DNA of 64,000 nt from Rhodospirillales bacterium (lineage in GTDB: Bacteria; Pseudomonadota; Alphaproteobacteria; Rhodospirillales; Thalassospiraceae). The stretch spans positions 122,125 to 186,124 of the forward strand of contig JAHQVT010000013.1 of NCBI GenBank assembly GCA_019634165.1. Direction: 5' to 3'. Below are positions 52,211 to 63,286 of the stretch, in pieces. Position 1 is the stretch's first letter, and each line of letters opens with the position of its first letter. The translations under genes and the position numbers were made by a program. The notes beneath the pieces were generated by a model. The model saw nothing but the letters and a program-made list of their open reading frames with translations. It ran no database searches and had not been told where the DNA came from.

Positions 52211-52855
52211 TTACCCCAGGATGGCTTCAATCTCGCGCGTAACTTCGTCGATTTCGGCCATCCCGTCAACTGTTTTCAGCTTACCGACCTTTTCATAGTA
52301 AGGAATGATCGGTGCTGTCTGCTTATGATAAGCTTCCAGTCGCGATGTGACCGTCTCGGCGGTGTCATCCGCACGGCGTTTGAATTCAGTGCCTGAACAT
52401 ACGTCACAGACACCGTCTTCGGCGGGTTTCTGGAACTCGTCGTGATATCCCTGCCCGCATTTCGCACAGGTATAGCGCCCGACAACACGGGCAACCAACG
52501 CTGCGTCATCAACACGCAATTCAATCACATAATCAAGTGCCAGACCTTTGGATTCCAGCATGATGTCCAAGGCTTCTGCCTGGGCCGTCGTGCGTGGGAA
52601 CCCATCCAGGATGAAACCAGCTTTGGTATCATCCTGGTCAAGTCGTTCAGAAATCAGACCGATCATAAGATCGTCGGAAACGAGTTGCCCCGCTTCCATG
52701 ACTTCCTTTGCCTTCTTTCCCAGTTCCGTCCCCGCAGCAACCGCTGCGCGAAGCATATCACCAGTCGAAAGCTGGATCATGCCGCGTCCTGTTTCAAGAC
52801 GCTTGGCCTGAGTGCCTTTCCCGGCGCCGGGAGGGCCAAGAAGAATAATGTTCAT
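52211..52855 (-). CDS. adk: Adenylate kinase, zinc-lid type
   Basis: Interconverts ATP + AMP and 2 ADP. The 214-residue protein has the P-loop GPPGAGKGTQAKRL (about 7-20), the FILDGFPRT nucleotide-binding segment and a long LID domain (about 125-160). The LID holds four Cys in CAKCGQGY and VCDVCSG, predicting a structural Zn site. It lies between secY and rpsM, the usual place in alphaproteobacteria. Confidence 0.97.
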   Translation of the reverse strand: MNIILLGPPGAGKGTQAKRLETGRGMIQLSTGDMLRAAVAAGTELGKKAKEVMEAGQLVSDDLMIGLISERLDQDDTKAGFILDGFPRTTAQAEALDIMLESKGLALDYVIELRVDDAALVARVVGRYTCAKCGQGYHDEFQKPAEDGVCDVCSGTEFKRRADDTAETVTSRLEAYHKQTAPIIPYYEKVGKLKTVDGMAEIDEVTREIEAILG

Positions 52856-52884
52856 TGTCGTCCCCCTGATTTAGGTGGCCGCTC

Positions 52885-54231
52885 TTACCGGCGGCGACCA
52901 CGCAGTTTGGATTTCTTGATCAGGCCTTCATACTGATGAGCCAGCATATGAGACTGGATCTGTGCAACGGTATCCATGGTTACCGTGACAACGATCAAGA
53001 GGCTAGTCCCACCAAAGTAGAAGGGAACAGACCATTCTGCGATCAACAGTTCAGGCAGGATACAGACAAATGCAAGATATGCTGCGCCAACCACTGTCAA
53101 ACGGGTCAGAATGAAATCCAGATGATTCGCGGTATTTTTACCCGGACGGATGCCCGGAATAAAGCCACCGTGTTTCTTCAGGTTATCTGCCGTGTCTTCC
53201 GGGTTGAAAACAACCGCAGTGTAGAAGAAGGCAAAGAAGACGATCAAACCGATATAAAGCGCGATATAGGCAGGCTGGCCACGGCCAAGCAATGCAGTCG
53301 CCGTTGTCAGCCATTCTGGTGCATTCCCACCAGCGGTGAACTGAGCAACCGAAAGCGGCATCAGCAGAAGCGAGCTTGCAAAGATCGGCGGAATAACACC
53401 GGCAGTGTTGATCTTAAGCGGCAGGTGCGAGCTCTGACCTTCCATAACCTTCATGCCGACCTGGCGTTTCGGGTACTGGATCAGAACGCGGCGCTGCGCA
53501 CGTTCAACAAAGACGATGAATGCAATGACTGCAATCGCCAGAACAATGATCGCGACAATAACAAGTGCAGAAATCGCACCCGTACGGCCAAGTTCCAAAG
53601 TACCGGCAATCGCGCTGGGCAGACCGGCAACAATACCGGCGAAGATGATCAGCGAAATGCCGTTACCGATGCCACGCTGGGTGATCTGTTCACCAAGCCA
53701 CATCAGGAACATGGTGCCACCGACAAGCGTAATAACAGCGGTCAGACGGAAGAACATGCCAGGATCGACAACAGCAGCACCGGTAGAACCGGTCATGCTT
53801 TCAAGACCAACAGCAATGCCCCATGCCTGAACGGTTGCAATCAGCACCGTCAGATAGCGGGTATATTGATTAATTTTTTTGCGGCCCTGCTCGCCTTCTT
53901 TCTTGAGTTGCTCAAGCGTAGGCGAAACGGTTGTCATCAATTGGATGATAATCGAGGCCGAGATATACGGCATGATATTCAGCGCAAAGATCGTCATACG
54001 ACCCAGCGCACCACCGGCGAACATGTCAAACATGCCCAGAACGCCGCCTGCATTCTGCTGGAAAATATCAGCAAGAATGGACGGGTCAACACCAGGAACC
54101 GGAATATAGGTTCCCAGACGGTAAACAATAAGCGCGCCCAAAGTGAACCAGATACGGTTTTTCAGCTCGGTTGACTTAGAAAAAGCCGACCAATTCAGGT
54201 TCGCGGCAAGCTGCTCGGCGGCCGATGCCAT
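52885..54231 (-). CDS. secY: Preprotein translocase subunit SecY
   Basis: The channel subunit of the SecYEG translocon, 448 residues with about ten membrane helices. GTYIPVPGVDPSIL, the plug-helix region with FDMFAGGALGRMTIF, and KKHGGFIPGIRPGKNT are characteristic. Start 54231 (MASAAEQL) has GGAG eight bases upstream; five more codons are open. Confidence 0.97.
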   Translation of the reverse strand: MASAAEQLAANLNWSAFSKSTELKNRIWFTLGALIVYRLGTYIPVPGVDPSILADIFQQNAGGVLGMFDMFAGGALGRMTIFALNIMPYISASIIIQLMTTVSPTLEQLKKEGEQGRKKINQYTRYLTVLIATVQAWGIAVGLESMTGSTGAAVVDPGMFFRLTAVITLVGGTMFLMWLGEQITQRGIGNGISLIIFAGIVAGLPSAIAGTLELGRTGAISALVIVAIIVLAIAVIAFIVFVERAQRRVLIQYPKRQVGMKVMEGQSSHLPLKINTAGVIPPIFASSLLLMPLSVAQFTAGGNAPEWLTTATALLGRGQPAYIALYIGLIVFFAFFYTAVVFNPEDTADNLKKHGGFIPGIRPGKNTANHLDFILTRLTVVGAAYLAFVCILPELLIAEWSVPFYFGGTSLLIVVTVTMDTVAQIQSHMLAHQYEGLIKKSKLRGRRR

Positions 54232-54259
54232 GCACTCATCTCCCAATACACATAAACTG

Positions 54260-54297
54260 GAGGGTCCGGTCCCGCAAATTACTGGAACCGGACCCTC
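54260..54297 (-). promoter_or_regulatory. Hairpin between rplO and secY
   Basis: GAGGGTCCGGT and ACCGGACCCTC form an 11-bp perfect stem across a 16-base loop, 30 bases before secY. There is no T run, so it is more likely a processing or regulatory site than a terminator. Confidence 0.55.
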
Positions 54298-54314
54298 ACG
54301 AAGTCATTCTAGGC

Positions 54315-54800
54315 TTATTCTGCTTTTTCTGCTTCAGCAGCCGGAGCAAGAACTTTAACCGAACCACCAACTTTCTCAACAGCTGCAATAGCTGATTTGG
54401 AAGCACCGGTGATTTCGATGTTCAATTTTGCTTTCAGCTCGCCTTTAGCGAGAAGGCGCAGACCGTCTTTCTGCGGACGGGCAAGGCCATTTTCTTCAAG
54501 AATAGCGATGGTGACATTTGCACCTTCTTCAAGAACACCGTTATCAACGGCGGTCTGAAGGGTACCAAGGTTCACAACACCAAACTGTTTCTTGAACAGG
54601 TTTTTAAAGCCGCGTTTCGGAAGACGGCGATAGATAGGCATCTGCCCGCCTTCGAAACCATTGATCGCTACACCTGAACGGGACTTCTGACCCTTCTGAC
54701 CTGCGCCAGAAGTTTTGCCTTTGCCCGAACCAATACCGCGACCGACGCGGGTACGCGCTTTACGCGCACCCGGGTTATCGGCAAGTTCGTTGAGTTTCAT
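54315..54800 (-). CDS. rplO: 50S ribosomal protein L15
   Basis: A 161-residue protein with the Gly/Arg/Lys-rich N-terminal arm [15 protein letters not shown] and [11 protein letters not shown], diagnostic of L15. It is needed late in 50S assembly. It lies 84 bases before secY in the spc operon. Confidence 0.98.
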   Translation of the reverse strand: MKLNELADNPGARKARTRVGRGIGSGKGKTSGAGQKGQKSRSGVAINGFEGGQMPIYRRLPKRGFKNLFKKQFGVVNLGTLQTAVDNGVLEEGANVTIAILEENGLARPQKDGLRLLAKGELKAKLNIEITGASKSAIAAVEKVGGSVKVLAPAAEAEKAE

Positions 54801-54829
54801 CGTTCAACACCTTTTCGATCTGGGGTCAA

Positions 54830-55024
54830 TCAAGCCTCGTCCACACGGACGAGGTGCTTGACCTTTGCGATCATACCGCGAACAGCTGGGGTATCTTCCA
54901 GCTCACGAGTCCGGTGCATTTTGTTCAGGCCAAGACCAACAAGGGTCTGGCGCTGATCAGCCGGACGTCCGATCGGCGAACCCGTCTGGGTAACGCGTAC
55001 GGTCGCTTTTTTCTTAGCAGCCAT
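54830..55024 (-). CDS. rpmD: 50S ribosomal protein L30
   Basis: A 64-residue protein with [20 protein letters not shown] and [14 protein letters not shown], the L30 signature. Length is normal for the bacterial form. It lies six bases from rpsE. Confidence 0.97.
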   Translation of the reverse strand: MAAKKKATVRVTQTGSPIGRPADQRQTLVGLGLNKMHRTRELEDTPAVRGMIAKVKHLVRVDEA

Positions 55025-55030
55025 ATCGAA

Positions 55031-55609
55031 TTACTCCTTTTCGAGAACGGCGGCCGCAGCCGAACCGCTATCGCGACGGGCAACGACGTCACCGACTTTC
55101 AGGCCACGCTTTGCAGCGACCTGACGCGGGGAAGCACCGTTGACCAGAGCGTCAAGGGTTGCGCGGATCACGTTATGCGGATTGTTCGAACCGGTACATT
55201 TGGACACAACGTCCTGAACGCCCATGGTTTCAAACACCGCACGCATCGCACCGCCAGCAATGATACCGGTACCAGCCGGAGCGGAGCGAAGGACAACCTT
55301 GCCTGCACCGAAATGGCCTTTGGTATCATGGTGAAGGGTACGCCCTTCACGAAGCGGAACGCGGATCATGTTGCGTTTAGCAGCTTCGGTAGCCTTACGG
55401 ATCGCTTCTGGAACTTCACGGGCTTTACCCGTTCCGTACCCGACGCGACCGCGCTGGTCACCGACAACTACCATTGCGGAGAAAGCAAAGCGACGGCCAC
55501 CCTTAACGACTTTCGCGACGCGGTTGATGCCAACCAGCTTATCGACGAGTTCGTTTTCTTCACGGGCTTTCGGTGCCTGCTGCTGCTGTTGATTCTGGTT
55601 ACGTGCCAT
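55031..55609 (-). CDS. rpsE: 30S ribosomal protein S5
   Basis: A 192-residue protein with the S5 double-stranded RNA-binding domain ([20 protein letters not shown]) and [17 protein letters not shown]. An N-terminal Gln-rich tail (QNQQQQQ) precedes it. S5 shapes decoding accuracy at the mRNA entry. Confidence 0.98.
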   Translation of the reverse strand: MARNQNQQQQQAPKAREENELVDKLVGINRVAKVVKGGRRFAFSAMVVVGDQRGRVGYGTGKAREVPEAIRKATEAAKRNMIRVPLREGRTLHHDTKGHFGAGKVVLRSAPAGTGIIAGGAMRAVFETMGVQDVVSKCTGSNNPHNVIRATLDALVNGASPRQVAAKRGLKVGDVVARRDSGSAAAAVLEKE

Positions 55610-55620
55610 GGTCGTGCTCC

Positions 55621-55974
55621 TTAGAAGTCCAGACCGCCCTCACGGGCGGCATCGGCCAGAGCTTTCACTCGGCCATGGAACAGATACCCGCCACGATCGA
55701 ATACGACCGTTTTCACACCAGCTTTTACTGCGCGTTCGGCAATGGCTTTGCCAACCAGAGCAGCAGCGTCGGCATTGCTGCCTTTCGCTTTCAGGTCCTT
55801 CTCCGCGGTCGAAGCAGCCACCAAGGTGGTGCCAGCGACATCGTCGATGATCTGAGCATAGATGTGTGCGTTCGAACGGTGCACGCTGAGGCGCGGGCGA
55901 CCGGCCGCTTTCTGGCGGATCGCAAAACGAACGCGACGTTTGCGGCGTTCGAAGAGGTTTCTCGCGTTTTTCAT
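55621..55974 (-). CDS. rplR: 50S ribosomal protein L18
   Basis: A 117-residue protein with [20 protein letters not shown] and [22 protein letters not shown], typical of L18. It binds 5S rRNA with L5. It lies between rplF and rpsE. Confidence 0.98.
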   Translation of the reverse strand: MKNARNLFERRKRRVRFAIRQKAAGRPRLSVHRSNAHIYAQIIDDVAGTTLVAASTAEKDLKAKGSNADAAALVGKAIAERAVKAGVKTVVFDRGGYLFHGRVKALADAAREGGLDF

Positions 55975-55985
55975 CGTGCCAGTCC

Positions 55986-56519
55986 TTACTTCTTCTTGCC
56001 TTCTTTGCGCAAGATATACTCGCCTTCGTAACGGACACCCTTGCCTTTGTAAGGCTCCGGACCGCGCCAGCCGCGTGCATTTGCAGCGAACTGACCAACG
56101 AGCTGTTTATCTGCGCCAGAAATGGCGATAAGGGTCGGCTTTTCGGCCACAACGTTAAGACCCTTAGGGATCTCCATTTCTACGTCGTGTGAGAAGCCAA
56201 GCTGCAGAACAAGTTTAGCACCCTGCACCTGCGCACGGTAACCAACACCAGTGATTTCCAATTTCTTGGTAAAACCTTCCGAAACCCCGGAAACGAGGTT
56301 CGCGATGTTCGCACGGGTAGTACCCCAAAGGGCACGAGCGCGCTTGCTATCGTTGTTCGGTTTCACCCAGATCTGGTTGTCATCCTGGGTAACGGTTACG
56401 TCCGAGGTCAGAGGCAGGTTAAGCTCACCGAGCTTGCCTTTTGCACTGATCTGCTCTTCGGTCAAGGTGATGGTCACGCCGCTAGGCACTTCCACCGGAT
56501 TTTTTCCTACTCGCGACAT
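55986..56519 (-). CDS. rplF: 50S ribosomal protein L6
   Basis: A 177-residue protein with [17 protein letters not shown] and, near the end, [17 protein letters not shown], diagnostic of L6. It lies near the sarcin-ricin loop in the 50S subunit. The gap to rpsH is 12 bases. Confidence 0.98.
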   Translation of the reverse strand: MSRVGKNPVEVPSGVTITLTEEQISAKGKLGELNLPLTSDVTVTQDDNQIWVKPNNDSKRARALWGTTRANIANLVSGVSEGFTKKLEITGVGYRAQVQGAKLVLQLGFSHDVEMEIPKGLNVVAEKPTLIAISGADKQLVGQFAANARGWRGPEPYKGKGVRYEGEYILRKEGKKK

Positions 56520-56531
56520 CGATGGCCCTCC

Positions 56532-56927
56532 TTAGAATACCTTGCAGAGGATTTCGCCGCCGACATTCTGTTCGCGAGCCTCCTGATCCGAAAGAACTCC
56601 TCGCGGAGTGGACAGGACTGCGATGCCGAGGCCGTTATATACTTTAGGAAGATCTTTGATCTTCGAGTATACGCGACGACCCGGGGTCGAAACGCGGTCG
56701 ATCTGCTTAATCACGCCATCACCCTCAAAATATTTGAGTTCGATGGTGATTTCGCTGATGCCCTTGCGAATTTCACTAACATTGTAACCGCGGATATAAC
56801 CTTCGCGCTGGAGAACATCCAACACACCGGTACGCAGTTTCGAAGCCGGCGAAGCGACGCTGGATTTACCAACGCGCTGACCGTTACGGATACGCGTGAG
56901 CATATCGCCTACTGGATCAGTCATCAT
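56532..56927 (-). CDS. rpsH: 30S ribosomal protein S8
   Basis: A 131-residue protein with [19 protein letters not shown] and the C-terminal [23 protein letters not shown]8 binds helix 21 of 16S rRNA and is the classical repressor of the spc operon in E. coli. Two adjacent ATGs make the start ambiguous by one codon. Confidence 0.98.
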   Translation of the reverse strand: MMTDPVGDMLTRIRNGQRVGKSSVASPASKLRTGVLDVLQREGYIRGYNVSEIRKGISEITIELKYFEGDGVIKQIDRVSTPGRRVYSKIKDLPKVYNGLGIAVLSTPRGVLSDQEAREQNVGGEILCKVF

Positions 56928-56942
56928 GTGATGGGTGCTCCC

Positions 56943-57248
56943 TTACCAGCTGGATTTCACCATGCCCGGGATCTGACCACGTGAAGCAAGTTCACGAAGG
57001 GCGATACGGGACAGGCGGAATTTGCGATAGACACCGCGCGGACGACCGGAAACCTGGCAGCGAATACGCTGACGGATACGGGCCGAATTACGCGGCAGCT
57101 GGGCGAGTTTCATCACAGCCACGATGCGATCCTCAGGGGATGTCTCGCGATCCGCGATTACCGCTTTGAGGGCGGCACGCTTGGCAGCAAATTGCTTTGC
57201 CAAGCGTTCACGTTTGATTTCACGCTCTACTGAGCTCTTCTTGGCCAT
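56943..57248 (-). CDS. rpsN: 30S ribosomal protein S14
   Basis: A 101-residue S14 with [19 protein letters not shown] and [19 protein letters not shown]. It is the long form without the CxxC zinc motifs found in the short, Zn-binding paralogue. It lies in the 30S head. Confidence 0.98.
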   Translation of the reverse strand: MAKKSSVEREIKRERLAKQFAAKRAALKAVIADRETSPEDRIVAVMKLAQLPRNSARIRQRIRCQVSGRPRGVYRKFRLSRIALRELASRGQIPGMVKSSW

Positions 57249-57262
57249 GGGCCAACCTCCAG

Positions 57263-57802
57263 TTAGTTTCCGAACGGAAGATCAAAGCCCTTAAGCAGGG
57301 CGAGAGCTTCATCGTCGGACTTTGCCGTGGTGCAAATGATAATGTCCATCCCGCGGACCGAGTCGACTTTGTCATACTCGACTTCAGGAAAGACAAACTG
57401 TTCCTTCAAGCCCATGGCAAAGTTGCCACGACCATCAAAGGATTTTTTGTTCAGGCCGCGGAAGTCACGAACGCGCGGAAGCGCGACAGTAACCAAACGG
57501 TCCAAGAACTCAAACATACGGTCGCGACGCAAGGTCACTTTACAACCAATGTTCATGCCTTCACGAAGCTTGAAAGCCGCCACGGACTTTTTCGCTTTGG
57601 TGAAGATAGGACGCTGACCAGTGATCGCTGCGAGATCCGCAACAGCACCGTCCAGCTTTTTGCGATCCTGGGTGGCGTCTCCGACACCCATATTGATCAC
57701 GATCTTTTCGAGGCGCGGAATCTCCATGGTGTTCTCGTAGGAGAACTCCTTCAGGAGTGCGTCACGCACCACTTCTTTATAATGTTCGCGCAGGCGCGTC
57801 AT
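57263..57802 (-). CDS. rplE: 50S ribosomal protein L5
   Basis: A 179-residue protein with [20 protein letters not shown], ARKxxx-type [21 protein letters not shown] and the C-terminal [21 protein letters not shown]. Start 57802 has GGGACGGA upstream. L5 binds 5S rRNA and forms bridge B1b with S13. Confidence 0.98.
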   Translation of the reverse strand: MTRLREHYKEVVRDALLKEFSYENTMEIPRLEKIVINMGVGDATQDRKKLDGAVADLAAITGQRPIFTKAKKSVAAFKLREGMNIGCKVTLRRDRMFEFLDRLVTVALPRVRDFRGLNKKSFDGRGNFAMGLKEQFVFPEVEYDKVDSVRGMDIIICTTAKSDDEALALLKGFDLPFGN

Positions 57803-57813
57803 TTTTCCGTCCC

Positions 57814-58131
57814 TCACTTGTCGATGACTTCGCCGCTAAGCTTCGCGAAGCGAACCTTGCGACCATCATCAAGGGTCTTGAAACCGACGCGGGTCGGCTT
57901 GTTTTCTTTCGGGTCAGCAATCGCGAGATTGGAAACAGCAATTTTTGCTTCCTTCTCGACGATTCCACCGGCTTCAGCACCGGACGGGCGCTGGTGACGT
58001 TTCACCAAATTAATGCCCGAAACCAGAACCTTGTTCTCGGTCGGGAATGCGGCGAGAACCTCGCCGGTCTTCCCTTTGTCTTTACCCGTCAGAACAATGA
58101 CGCGGTCGCCCTTTTTAATCTTGGCAGCCAT
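57814..58131 (-). CDS. rplX: 50S ribosomal protein L24
   Basis: A 105-residue KOW-motif protein ([22 protein letters not shown] at about 4-25). L24 starts assembly of the 50S subunit. Its start overlaps the rplN stop by one base (TAATG). Confidence 0.98.
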   Translation of the reverse strand: MAAKIKKGDRVIVLTGKDKGKTGEVLAAFPTENKVLVSGINLVKRHQRPSGAEAGGIVEKEAKIAVSNLAIADPKENKPTRVGFKTLDDGRKVRFAKLSGEVIDK

Positions 58132-58499
58132 TACAGCACCTCCGGAGCGAGCGAAATGATCTTCATGTAACCACGCGAACGAAGTTCACGAGTTACCGGG
58201 CCGAAAATACGCGTGCCGATCGGCTCGCCGTTCGCATTAATGAGAACGGCAGCGTTACGGTCGAAGCGAATCGCCGATCCATCGGACCGACGAATTTCCT
58301 TTGCGGTGCGAACGATGACAGCTTTGTGAACTGCACCCTTCTTTACGCGACCGCGCGGGATGGCTTCCTTAACGGAAACCACGATAACATCACCAACATG
58401 AGCGGTTTTGCGCTTCGAGCCGCCCAGCACCTTGATGCACTGGACGCGGCGAGCGCCGCTGTTGTCGGCAACGTCCAGATTGGACTGCATCTGGATCAT
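58131..58499 (-). CDS. rplN: 50S ribosomal protein L14
   Basis: A 122-residue protein with [18 protein letters not shown] and [20 protein letters not shown], the L14 hallmark ends. It forms part of the subunit interface. Confidence 0.98.
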   Translation of the reverse strand: MIQMQSNLDVADNSGARRVQCIKVLGGSKRKTAHVGDVIVVSVKEAIPRGRVKKGAVHKAVIVRTAKEIRRSDGSAIRFDRNAAVLINANGEPIGTRIFGPVTRELRSRGYMKIISLAPEVL

Positions 58500-58533
58500 G
58501 GGTTTACCCCTTGACTATGATTGGGCTGAGGAC

Positions 58534-58767
58534 TCACTCCTCGACCACTACTTCCCAAGACTTCAATTTGGAGATCGGTTTGCATTCGCGAATGCGAACA
58601 ACGTCACCCGTCTTGAAGCGGTTCTCTTCATCGTGCGCGTGGAATTTCTTCGACTTGCGCACGTACTTTTTATACAGCGGGTGCATGACCTGGCGTTCCA
58701 CACGGACCACCACGGTCTTGTCGTTTTTCGTCGAAACGACTGTCCCCTGCAATACACGCCTCGGCAT
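58534..58767 (-). CDS. rpsQ: 30S ribosomal protein S17
   Basis: A 77-residue OB-fold protein with [20 protein letters not shown] and [18 protein letters not shown]. It is one of the first proteins to bind 16S rRNA. Spacing in the S10 operon is normal. Confidence 0.98.
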   Translation of the reverse strand: MPRRVLQGTVVSTKNDKTVVVRVERQVMHPLYKKYVRKSKKFHAHDEENRFKTGDVVRIRECKPISKLKSWEVVVEE

Positions 58768-58793
58768 GTGTGTTTACTCCTATGCGTGTCCAG

Positions 58794-58997
58794 TTAGGCC
58801 GCAGTAGCACCCTTCTCGTTACCGAGAAGGGTTTTGATGCGGGCGATATCACGACGGACCTGTCGGACCCGCGCAGTGTTCTCAAACTGACCGGAAGCCT
58901 GCTGGAATCGCATATTGAACGACTCCTTACGCAGGTCCAGCAGCATCTGTTTCAGTTCGTCAGCGCTTTTAGCGCGGAGATCAGCAACTTTCATCAC
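58794..58997 (-). CDS. rpmC: 50S ribosomal protein L29
   Basis: A 67-residue helical protein with [20 protein letters not shown] and [17 protein letters not shown]. It lies at the peptide exit near L23. Two adjacent ATGs at the start leave one codon open. Confidence 0.97.
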   Translation of the reverse strand: MMKVADLRAKSADELKQMLLDLRKESFNMRFQQASGQFENTARVRQVRRDIARIKTLLGNEKGATAA

Positions 58998-59000
58998 TAA

Positions 59001-59420
59001 TTACTCCCCTTCACCAAGACGTGTGACAAACTTGGTCTTGATCGGCAATTTTGCCGCTGCCAGCTCGAAAGCCCGGCGTGCAAGATCCAACGGAACACCG
59101 TCGAGTTCAAACATAATCCGACCCGGTTTAACGCGTGCCGACCAATACTCGATCGAGCCTTTGCCTTTACCCTGACGGACTTCGGCAGGCTTCTGCGAAA
59201 CCGGTAGATCCGGGAAAACGCGAATCCACACACGGCCTTGACGGCGCATGTGGCGGGTGATCGCGCGGCGAGCCGCTTCGATCTGACGCGCCGTTATACG
59301 CTCCGGCTCCAAGGCTTTCAAGCCATAAGCGCCGAAATTAAGTTCGGTACCGCCTTTAGCTTGCCCTTTCAGGCGACCTTTGAAGGCTTTACGGAACTTT
59401 GTACGTTTCGGAGAAAGCAT
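59001..59420 (-). CDS. rplP: 50S ribosomal protein L16
   Basis: A 139-residue protein with [18 protein letters not shown] and [19 protein letters not shown], diagnostic of L16. It contacts A-site tRNA. It lies 3 bases before rpmC. Confidence 0.98.
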   Translation of the reverse strand: MLSPKRTKFRKAFKGRLKGQAKGGTELNFGAYGLKALEPERITARQIEAARRAITRHMRRQGRVWIRVFPDLPVSQKPAEVRQGKGKGSIEYWSARVKPGRIMFELDGVPLDLARRAFELAAAKLPIKTKFVTRLGEGE

Positions 59421-59432
59421 ATCGGGATCTCC

Positions 59433-60119
59433 TTACTTACGACCGGAACCAGCCGACTCGAGAGCTTTACGCTCAGAAGCCAACGGATCATGTGCCATGA
59501 TTTCGCCCTTGAAGATCCAGACCTTCAGACCGCAAACACCATAGGTGGTGTGTGCTTCTGAAGTGCCGTAATCAACGTCCGCACGCAGAGTGTGCAGCGG
59601 AACGCGACCTTCACGATACCATTCGGTACGAGCGATTTCAGCGCCACCAAGACGACCAGCAGCATTAATACGAATGCCACCAGCACCGAGACGCATTGCG
59701 TTCTGAACCGAGCGCTTCATAGCGCGACGGAACGAAACACGGCGCTCAAGCTGCTGGGCGATGTTATCAGCGACCAGCTTGGCATCGATTTCCGGCTTGC
59801 GGATTTCGATGATGTTAACCTGCACTTCTGACTTGGTCAGTTTTTGCAGATCATTCTTGAGCTTCTCGATGTCCTGGCCTTTTTTCCCGATCACTACACC
59901 CGGACGGGCAGAGTGGATCGAAATGCGGGCTTTTTTCGCCGGACGTTCGATAATCACCTTCGCAACACCAGCCTGCTTAAGCCGGTCGAAGATGAACTTA
60001 CGAATTGCTATATCTTCATGAAGAAGACCAGCGAAATCGGTCTTGTTGGCGTACCAGCGAGAATCCCAGGTACGGTTAATCCCAACGCGTAGACCGATCG
60101 GATTTACTTTCTGACCCAT
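59433..60119 (-). CDS. rpsC: 30S ribosomal protein S3
   Basis: A 228-residue protein with [20 protein letters not shown], a KH domain ([16 protein letters not shown]) and the C-terminal [13 protein letters not shown]. It lines the mRNA entry channel. Its start overlaps the rplV stop by one base. Confidence 0.98.
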   Translation of the reverse strand: MGQKVNPIGLRVGINRTWDSRWYANKTDFAGLLHEDIAIRKFIFDRLKQAGVAKVIIERPAKKARISIHSARPGVVIGKKGQDIEKLKNDLQKLTKSEVQVNIIEIRKPEIDAKLVADNIAQQLERRVSFRRAMKRSVQNAMRLGAGGIRINAAGRLGGAEIARTEWYREGRVPLHTLRADVDYGTSEAHTTYGVCGLKVWIFKGEIMAHDPLASERKALESAGSGRK

Positions 60120-60499
60120 TACTCGGTCTCCTCACGTTCGCAAACGACGATGCGGATGTTGGAGAACGGCTTAATGATCTTGCCAACACGACCGCGTGCA
60201 CGGGCGCGCCAACGTTTCATCACGAAGGCCTTACCAACAGACGCCTCTTTAACAAAGAGACGGTCGACATCAAGTTGATGGTTGTTCTCGGCATTAGCAA
60301 TTGCCGATTCCAGCAGCTTTTTGACGTCCTGCGAAATACGTTTATTGGAGAAGGTCAGTTCTGCCAAAGCAGCTTCTGCCTTCATTCCACGGATCGACTC
60401 GGCGACGAGGTTGAGCTTACGCGGGGAAATGCGCAAAGCCCGGAGCGAAGCAGCAGCCTCGTTATCCGCCAGCCGACGGATGTCAGCTTTCTTACCCAT
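60119..60499 (-). CDS. rplV: 50S ribosomal protein L22
   Basis: A 126-residue protein with [19 protein letters not shown] and [20 protein letters not shown], typical of L22. Its hairpin loop narrows the exit tunnel. Confidence 0.98.
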   Translation of the reverse strand: MGKKADIRRLADNEAAASLRALRISPRKLNLVAESIRGMKAEAALAELTFSNKRISQDVKKLLESAIANAENNHQLDVDRLFVKEASVGKAFVMKRWRARARGRVGKIIKPFSNIRIVVCEREETE

Positions 60500-60501
60500 C
60501 G

Positions 60502-60780
60502 TTACTTCCTCTTCGCCTTTTTGTCGGCCGCGTGACCATAATAGGTACGGGTCGGCGAGAATTCACCGAACTTGTGACCGATCATATCTTCGTTCACAAG
60601 TACCGGCAGAAACTTCTGGCCATTGTAAACCCCAAAGGTGAGGCCTACGAATTGCGGCAAAATCGTCGAGCGCCGCGACCAGGTCTTAATTACCTCATTC
60701 CGGCCTGAGGCACGGACAGTATCGGCTTTCTTAAGAAGGTATCCGTCTACAAACGGACCCTTCCAAACGGAACGCGCCAT
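60502..60780 (-). CDS. rpsS: 30S ribosomal protein S19
   Basis: A 92-residue protein with [19 protein letters not shown] and [19 protein letters not shown], diagnostic of S19. It lies in the 30S head with S13. Confidence 0.98.
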   Translation of the reverse strand: MARSVWKGPFVDGYLLKKADTVRASGRNEVIKTWSRRSTILPQFVGLTFGVYNGQKFLPVLVNEDMIGHKFGEFSPTRTYYGHAADKKAKRK

Positions 60781-60796
60781 AGTCTAGCCTCCTCCG

Positions 60797-61624
60797 TTAG
60801 CTCTTGTGACGACGGCGCATAATGAGCGCGTCGGTCTTTTTGTTCGAGCGGGTACGTTTGCCCTTGGTAGGCTTACCCCACGGCGTTACCGGATGACGAC
60901 CACCCGATGTACGACCTTCACCACCACCATGCGGGTGATCGATCGGGTTCATGGCTACACCACGAACCGAAGGACGCTTGCCAAGCCAGCGATTACGGCC
61001 GGCTTTACCAAGGTTGATATTCTGATGATCCGGGTTGGACACGGCACCAATGGTAGCCATGCATTCACCACGAACCAAACGTACTTCACCGGAGGACAGC
61101 TTAAGCTGGGCGTAACCTTGGTCCTTACCAACGAGCTGCACGTATGCACCTGCTGAACGTGCGATCTGACCACCTTTACCGGCTTTCAGTTCGACGTTAT
61201 GGACAATGGTACCGACCGGAATGTTCTTCAGCGGTGCGGCGTTACCCGGCTTAATATCTACACGGTCGGCAGCAACAATGTTGTCGCCAACAGCGAGACG
61301 CTGTGGTGCTAGGATGTAGGCCAAATCGTCGTCGGAATAACGAACCAGCGCAATAAATGCGGTACGGTTCGGATCATATTCCAAACGCTCGACGGTACCG
61401 ACAACATCAAACTTGGTACGTTTGAAGTCAATCATACGGTAACGACGTTTGTGACCACCACCAATACGGCGGGCGGTGATACGACCAGTGTTGTTACGGC
61501 CACCTTTCTTGCGAAGACCTTCGGTCAACGCTTTGATCGGCTTGCCCTTGTGGAGATCGGAGCGATCTACAAGAACCAGCTGACGGCGACCAGGAGAGGT
61601 TGGTTTAAACTTCTTCAAAGCCAT
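60797..61624 (-). CDS. rplB: 50S ribosomal protein L2
   Basis: A 275-residue protein with [19 protein letters not shown] and [19 protein letters not shown], which holds the conserved His of the peptidyl-transferase region. It is one of the most conserved 50S proteins. Confidence 0.98.
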   Translation of the reverse strand: MALKKFKPTSPGRRQLVLVDRSDLHKGKPIKALTEGLRKKGGRNNTGRITARRIGGGHKRRYRMIDFKRTKFDVVGTVERLEYDPNRTAFIALVRYSDDDLAYILAPQRLAVGDNIVAADRVDIKPGNAAPLKNIPVGTIVHNVELKAGKGGQIARSAGAYVQLVGKDQGYAQLKLSSGEVRLVRGECMATIGAVSNPDHQNINLGKAGRNRWLGKRPSVRGVAMNPIDHPHGGGEGRTSGGRHPVTPWGKPTKGKRTRSNKKTDALIMRRRHKS

Positions 61625-61628
61625 TGTC

Positions 61629-61931
61629 TTAGATTCCCGTAGTCACGTCGATGGACTGACCCTCTTCGAGGGTAACCATCGCTTTCTTGAAATCACTCCG
61701 ACGACCGGAAATACCGCGAAAACGCTTGGTCTTTCCTTTTACCACAGAGGTATTGACCGCCTTGACCTTCACCCCGAACAGACCTTCCACAGCAGCCTTA
61801 ATCTCCGGCTTGGTGGCGTCGATCGCGACTTTGAACGCAACTGCGTTGTGTTCAGAAATCAACGTCGACTTTTCAGTGATATGCGGGGCGCGGATGACTT
61901 CGTACATCCGCTCTTTGCTGATGATCGTCAT
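61629..61931 (-). CDS. rplW: 50S ribosomal protein L23
   Basis: A 100-residue protein with [21 protein letters not shown] and [14 protein letters not shown]23 is the docking site for trigger factor and SRP at the tunnel exit. Its start overlaps the rplD stop by four bases. Confidence 0.97.
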   Translation of the reverse strand: MTIISKERMYEVIRAPHITEKSTLISEHNAVAFKVAIDATKPEIKAAVEGLFGVKVKAVNTSVVKGKTKRFRGISGRRSDFKKAMVTLEEGQSIDVTTGI

Positions 61932-62548
61932 TTGAGACGTGCCTCCAACGCTTCGACCGCCCCCTTGGTGAGCACCAAGGTGTCACGGCGAAGGATGTCA
62001 TAGACGTTAGCACCAATCTCAGGCAACACATCAATTTGCGGGATATTGCGCGCTGCGCGTGCAAAGCCCTCATTGACCTGCGTACCGTCGATGATCAGTG
62101 CAGATTTCCAGCCGAGTTTGTCGAAAACTGCGACCAGACTCTTGGTTTTGGCATCCGAGAATTCCGCATTATCAAGAACGATAAGTTTACCGTCCTTTGC
62201 TTTAGCCGACAGAGCGGTTTTAAGCGCGAGTTTACGGAATTTCTTGGTCAGATCATGTGCGTGATCGCGAACACGCGGACCATGCACAACACCACCACCA
62301 CGGAACTGTGCAGCCTTACGGGAACCGTGACGAGCGCCGCCACTACCCTTCTGACGCACGAACTTTTTCGTGGTAGCAGAAATTTCTGACTTTTCCTTTA
62401 CCTTATGGGTACCGGCACGACGCTTAGCGAGCTGCCAGTTGACCATACGGTGCAGGACGTCACGACGTACTTCCAGACCAAAGATCTCTTCTGCGAGATC
62501 AATGTTACCTGCCTTGGAAGCGTCAAGTTTAAGAATGTCGAGCTTCAT
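61928..62548 (-). CDS. rplD: 50S ribosomal protein L4
   Basis: A 206-residue protein with [20 protein letters not shown], the tunnel-lining loop, and [19 protein letters not shown]. In enterobacteria L4 also represses the S10 operon; whether it does so here cannot be seen. Confidence 0.98.
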   Translation of the reverse strand: MKLDILKLDASKAGNIDLAEEIFGLEVRRDVLHRMVNWQLAKRRAGTHKVKEKSEISATTKKFVRQKGSGGARHGSRKAAQFRGGGVVHGPRVRDHAHDLTKKFRKLALKTALSAKAKDGKLIVLDNAEFSDAKTKSLVAVFDKLGWKSALIIDGTQVNEGFARAARNIPQIDVLPEIGANVYDILRRDTLVLTKGAVEALEARLK

Positions 62549-62553
62549 GATGC

Positions 62554-63270
62554 TTATTCCTTATCCTCGGCGACAGCTTCTTCAGCAGCCGGGGCAGCAC
62601 CCTTAAGCGCGGCCGGGAACGGAAGGCCTTGCGGCGCAGCACGTTTCACGGAATCCTTGACAAGAACGTAAGCGCCCTTGTGACCAGGGATTGCACCATG
62701 GATCAGGATCAGACCTTTGTCGGCGTCTGCAGAGACAACCTTAAGGGACTGAACCGTTACACGTGCGGCACCCATGTGGCCTGCCATCTTCTTACCTTTG
62801 AAGACGCGACCCGGATCCTGGCACTGACCAGTGGAACCATGCGAACGGTGAGATACAGACACACCGTGCGACGCACGAAGACCACCAAAGTTGTGACGCT
62901 TCATCGCACCGGCAAAACCTTTACCGATGGAGGTGCCGATTACGTCAACGTACTGGCCTTCAAGGAAGTGAGCAGCAGAAAGTTCTGCACCAACTTCAAT
63001 CAGGCCATCTTCGCTAACGCGGAATTCAGCAAGTTTGGCTTTCGGCTCAACCTTGGCTTTGGCGAAGTGACCACGCATCGGCTTAGATACATTTTTCACT
63101 TTCGCTTTGCCGTAACCAAGCTGAACAGCGACGTAGCCGTCGGTGTCATTGGTACGGTTGGCGACAACCTGAAGATCTTCGACCTTCAGAACGGTTACAG
63201 GAAGGTGTGAACCATCGTCTTGGAAGACGCGGGTCATGCCAACCTTCTGGGTAATAAGTCCACTACGCAT
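62554..63270 (-). CDS. rplC: 50S ribosomal protein L3
   Basis: A 238-residue protein with [20 protein letters not shown] and [19 protein letters not shown], typical of L3. It has an Ala/Glu-rich C-terminal extension ([13 protein letters not shown]). It starts 50S assembly together with L24. Confidence 0.98.
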   Translation of the reverse strand: MRSGLITQKVGMTRVFQDDGSHLPVTVLKVEDLQVVANRTNDTDGYVAVQLGYGKAKVKNVSKPMRGHFAKAKVEPKAKLAEFRVSEDGLIEVGAELSAAHFLEGQYVDVIGTSIGKGFAGAMKRHNFGGLRASHGVSVSHRSHGSTGQCQDPGRVFKGKKMAGHMGAARVTVQSLKVVSADADKGLILIHGAIPGHKGAYVLVKDSVKRAAPQGLPFPAALKGAAPAAEEAVAEDKE

Positions 63271-63286
63271 TGCGGCTTACTCCCGA

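Noticed and set aside
52936..54174. A long 412-codon plus-strand frame opposite secY
   Set aside because: It is the antisense shadow of secY: composition is Arg/Asn/Gln-rich, typical of a mirrored membrane-protein gene, and it has no start signal.
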